From Planctomycetaceae bacterium (GTDB lineage Bacteria; Planctomycetota; Planctomycetia; Pirellulales; JAEUIK01), in assembly GCA_016793185.1 (NCBI GenBank), contig JAEUIK010000438.1, forward strand, positions 1-6,563: 6,563 nucleotides of DNA, given 5' to 3'. The translations under genes were made by a program, and so were the position numbers. Under the pieces are notes generated by a model. The model saw nothing but the letters and a program-made list of their open reading frames with translations. It ran no database searches and had not been told where the DNA came from. Shown one piece after another: positions 4,877 through 6,563 of the stretch. Numbering within the stretch: the stretch's first letter is position 1; every line of letters begins with the position of its first letter.

Positions 4877-5749
4877 TCACGGTTTGACTGCGTACACGCG
4901 TACACTGGCCACGTAGGCATTGATGTCAAACCGGCTCAAGAGGTCGCGAAACCGGGTGATCAAGTCCTCCTCGGCCGACTCCAGGATTGGCAGGCCGCCG
5001 GGGTCGCTCGCGCCGCAACTCCCACCCATCGCGGGCGAACAGCAGCCCGACTGGTTCTCGATCTGGGCATACGCGTTGAGATCCGCTCCGGTGTCAACGA
5101 TTTCGACCGCGGCAAAGCCGGCTGCCAGCAATCCCTGTCGGTAATCCTCGATGGGAATGGCGCCGGCGATGCAGCCAACGTAGGCCAGCAGGTCGCCGCT
5201 GATTTCCGCCGGCAACGGCTTCCGCAAGGCCAGGTCGCTCACGGCCAGCCGCCCCCCCGGCTTGAGCACGCGGGCGATTTCGCGAAAGACGGCTGATTTG
5301 TCGGGCGCGAGATTGATCACGCAGTTGCTGATCACGCAATCGACCGAGGCGTCCGCGAGGGGGAGCTGATCGATCGTTGCCTGATGGAACTCGACGTTGG
5401 TCGCCCCGGATGCCTCGGCGTTTTTCCGAGCGAGGGCCAGCATTTCGGGCGTCATGTCGATACCGATGGCGCGGCCGTGGGGCCCAACCCGGGCGGCGGC
5501 CAGAAAGACGTCGAGACCTCCGCCGCAGCCGAGATCCACCACCACCTCGCCCGCCTTGAGGCTGGCGAATGCCGTGGGATTGCCACACGAGAGCCCCAGG
5601 TTGGCCTCCGCGGGAATCGACGCCAACTGCTCGGCGGAATAGCCGAATGCCGAGGCCACGGCCTGCACGCCCTGTTGCTGGCTCGACAGGCCACGCTGGG
5701 CGACGGCTCCATAGCGCGAGCGCACGAGTTCTTCGATCGATTGCGACAT
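4877..5749 (-). CDS. arsM: Arsenite S-adenosylmethionine methyltransferase ArsM
   Basis: ArsM transfers methyl groups from SAM to As(III), giving methylated and eventually volatile arsenicals. The 290-residue protein has an N-terminal LVRSRYGAVA, then LGLSCGNP with Cys55, the SAM-binding motif I VVVDLGCGGGLDVFLAA (about 69-85), GIDMTPEML with Asp98, and the ArsM hallmark VISNCVINLAPDK (Cys143). These are followed by VLKPGGRLAVSDL, the second arsenic ligand Cys193 in YVGCIAGA, and a C-terminal Cys cluster QSGCCSPAMGGSC (236, 237, 245). Mapping Cys55, Cys193 and Cys236/237 onto the three arsenite-binding cysteines of characterised ArsM enzymes is inference from their context. The start at 5749-5747 has AAGGAG 6 bases upstream (5761-5756). 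In-frame sequence farther upstream is Arg-rich and not ArsM. It lies 59 bases after arsR on the same strand and is probably controlled by it. Confidence 0.94.
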   Translation of the reverse strand: MSQSIEELVRSRYGAVAQRGLSSQQQGVQAVASAFGYSAEQLASIPAEANLGLSCGNPTAFASLKAGEVVVDLGCGGGLDVFLAAARVGPHGRAIGIDMTPEMLALARKNAEASGATNVEFHQATIDQLPLADASVDCVISNCVINLAPDKSAVFREIARVLKPGGRLAVSDLALRKPLPAEISGDLLAYVGCIAGAIPIEDYRQGLLAAGFAAVEIVDTGADLNAYAQIENQSGCCSPAMGGSCGASDPGGLPILESAEEDLITRFRDLLSRFDINAYVASVRVYAVKP

Positions 5750-5808
5750 GGCGAGCTCCTTGTGCGAGAGTTCCCCAGCGGCGACTTCCGCGCCGGTCCG
5801 GGCCCGTT

Positions 5809-6165
5809 TCACTTTGCGCAACACTTCTTCAGCCAATTTCCCAGTCGACGGCGATCGGCCGATTCTTCCGGCAGCTCGCGGCAACAGCAGCCCAGACACG
5901 CGAGCAGTTGCTCGTGCAACTTTCCCTGGGCGGGGGCCAGCCGATAGTGCCACCATTGCGCCTCGCGCCGGCGCAGGACCAACCCGGCACGGCGCAGGTA
6001 AGCGAGGTGCCGCGACGCGGTGGGCTGCGGCAAATCGAGCGCCGCCACCAGTTCGCACACGCAGCGTTCGCCTCCCAGCAGCAGGCCCAGGATGCGCAGA
6101 CGGGTGCGGTCGGCCAGGGCCCGAAAGAGCAGCTCGGCAGGAGGTGTTTTCGCCGCGGTCTTCAT
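5809..6165 (-). CDS. arsR: ArsR-family arsenic-responsive transcriptional repressor
   Basis: This 118-residue winged-helix repressor of the ArsR/SmtB family probably leaves its operator on binding As(III). Seen in sequence: ELLFRALADRTRLRILGLLL (11-30), the metal-site motif ERCVCELV (Cys35, Cys37), the recognition helix PQPTASRHLAYLRRAGLV (about 46-63), and the wing RRREAQWWHYRLAP. The classic third Cys of the E. coli type site is absent. The C-terminus is instead unusually Cys-rich (Cys90, then LGCCC at 92-95, and KKCCAK at the end), so the third ligand may come from there. The start ATG at 6165-6163 overlaps the operator palindrome; a weak AGG lies 5 bases upstream. It is the first gene of arsR-arsM, so the operon is autoregulated. 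Confidence 0.93.
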   Translation of the reverse strand: MKTAAKTPPAELLFRALADRTRLRILGLLLGGERCVCELVAALDLPQPTASRHLAYLRRAGLVLRRREAQWWHYRLAPAQGKLHEQLLACLGCCCRELPEESADRRRLGNWLKKCCAK

Positions 6166-6183
6166 ATTCGCCTAAGCGAATAT
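6164..6183. promoter_or_regulatory. ArsR operator palindrome
   Basis: A perfect inverted repeat ATATTCGC - 4 bases - GCGAATAT lies at the arsR start. AT-rich arms with TTCG/CGAA are typical of ArsR/SmtB operators. The palindrome overlaps the -10 box on one side and the first two bases of the arsR ATG on the other, so bound repressor would block RNA polymerase directly. Confidence 0.85.
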
Positions 6184-6207
6184 ACGCGCGGAAGCCGGAA
6201 CCGGCAA
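6179..6207 (-). promoter_or_regulatory. arsR-arsM promoter
   Basis: The minus strand has TTGCCG (6207-6202), a 17-base spacer and TATATT (6184-6179). The -10 matches TATAAT at 5 of 6 positions and the -35 matches at 4 of 6. Most of the -10 lies inside the operator. Initiation 6-8 bases downstream would leave a leader of only about 6-8 bases, so the mRNA is nearly leaderless. Confidence 0.65.
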
Positions 6208-6239
6208 GGCGCCGCGGCGCTCCCCACCCCTCGGCAAGG

Positions 6240-6258
6240 GCCCGGCACCCGCCCGGGC
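6240..6258 (-). terminator. Candidate terminator hairpin after the zinc-ribbon gene
   Basis: GCCCGG (6240-6245) pairs with CCGGGC (6253-6258) around a 7-base loop, about 20 bases past the stop of the zinc-ribbon gene and before the arsR promoter. A 12-base palindrome GCGCCGCGGCGC (6209-6220) follows. There is no T-run, so this is only a candidate. Confidence 0.35.
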
Positions 6259-6279
6259 AGGTCGGCGAATCCCTCTGGA

Positions 6280-6563
6280 TCAGTCCAATCCCAGCCCGCA
6301 GTCGCGGCAATAGCGCCGCTCGTCCCGGATGAGCAAGGCCAGCGGTGCGAAGAGAAAACAGGCGAACAGCAGGGCGATGAAGACGGCCCAACCGGCGGTC
6401 GACACTTTCTTCCGCACGTTGGGAGGCGATGAGCTTCCGCAAAAAGGGCAGTGGAAACGCGGGGAGCCGGCCACGGCGGCAGCCGGTCGCCCGGGCTTCA
6501 ACCCTTCGGGACCCGGCACCACGACCAGGCCCCGGCACCCCGAACATTGCGCGGTGTGTCCGG
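6280..6563 (-). CDS. Zinc-ribbon membrane protein, 5' end beyond the window
   Basis: The frame is open to the right edge, so the start lies outside; 93 codons plus TGA are visible. The first readable residues are GHTAQCSGCRGLVVVPGPEG, which contain a CxxC knuckle. A GTG at 6522 therefore lies inside the gene and is not its start. The second knuckle FHCPFCGS is followed by PPNVRKKVSTAGWAVF, one or two membrane segments (about 21 hydrophobic residues, WAVFIALLFACFLFAPLALLI), and a final RYCRDCGLGLD. The CPFC - hydrophobic stretch - CRDCG layout matches the LITAF-like zinc-ribbon pattern, in which two CxxC pairs flanking a hydrophobic insert bind one zinc. The role is unknown. It is co-oriented with arsR but separated by about 115 bases with a separate promoter, so a shared operon is unlikely. 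Confidence 0.75.
   Translation of the reverse strand, partial: GHTAQCSGCRGLVVVPGPEGLKPGRPAAAVAGSPRFHCPFCGSSSPPNVRKKVSTAGWAVFIALLFACFLFAPLALLIRDERRYCRDCGLGLD

Noticed and set aside
5779..5795. CGGCG/CGCCG hairpin in the arsR-arsM gap
   Set aside because: The short stem has a 7-base loop, sits 30 bases from the arsM start and has no T-run. It is too weak to call an attenuator.
5750..6547. In-frame extension of arsM upstream to 6547
   Set aside because: The extra residues are Arg/Pro-rich, run across arsR in another frame and the operator, and a strong ribosome binding site precedes the ATG at 5749.

Overview
The window is GC-rich DNA from a free-living bacterium, most likely a planctomycete (Pirellulales-like). 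The reasons are the futalosine-route menaquinone gene mqnD, a cold-shock-domain protein lacking the usual N-terminal tryptophan, an adjacent fliW-csrA pair, and the style of the small zinc-ribbon and membrane proteins. This lineage call is inference from gene content. Apart from the 3' end of one plus-strand gene at the left edge, every gene I can support is on the minus strand.

Left to right: the tail of a thioredoxin/peroxiredoxin-like gene (ends 197, plus strand) converges on a three-gene minus-strand operon. Between the two stop codons lies a cluster of palindromic repeats (222-364). The operon, in transcription order, is mqnD (2857-1997), a 114-residue two-helix membrane protein (2000-1656) and an M20-family amidohydrolase (1654-407). 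The first two overlap by 4 bases and the last two are 1 base apart, so the three are very probably translationally coupled. Next come a stand-alone cold-shock protein (3433-3224) and the fliW-csrA pair (4572-3787), a flagellin-linked regulatory module in which FliW sequesters the RNA-binding protein CsrA. Last are an arsenic operon, arsR-arsM (6165-4877), behind a well-formed promoter/operator, and the 3' part of a zinc-ribbon membrane protein entering from the right edge.

The most informative non-coding signals are these. (a) The palindromic repeats differ between the two orientations by a paired G-C/C-G swap that preserves the stem. (b) The arsR operator overlaps both the -10 box and the start codon. 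(c) A bulged stem of about 13 bp ends 3 bases before the csrA ribosome binding site. (d) A CsrA-type GGA motif overlaps the only ribosome-binding-like sequence of fliW. (e) A TTG start for mqnD is supported by a ribosome binding site and by a promoter-like sequence that overlaps the competing upstream ATG.

Most of the window is conventional. I see no CRISPR array, tRNA, rRNA, insertion sequence or clearly new defence system. The candidates for something undescribed are the coupled unknown membrane protein in the menaquinone operon, the RNA structures around fliW-csrA, and the repeat family.
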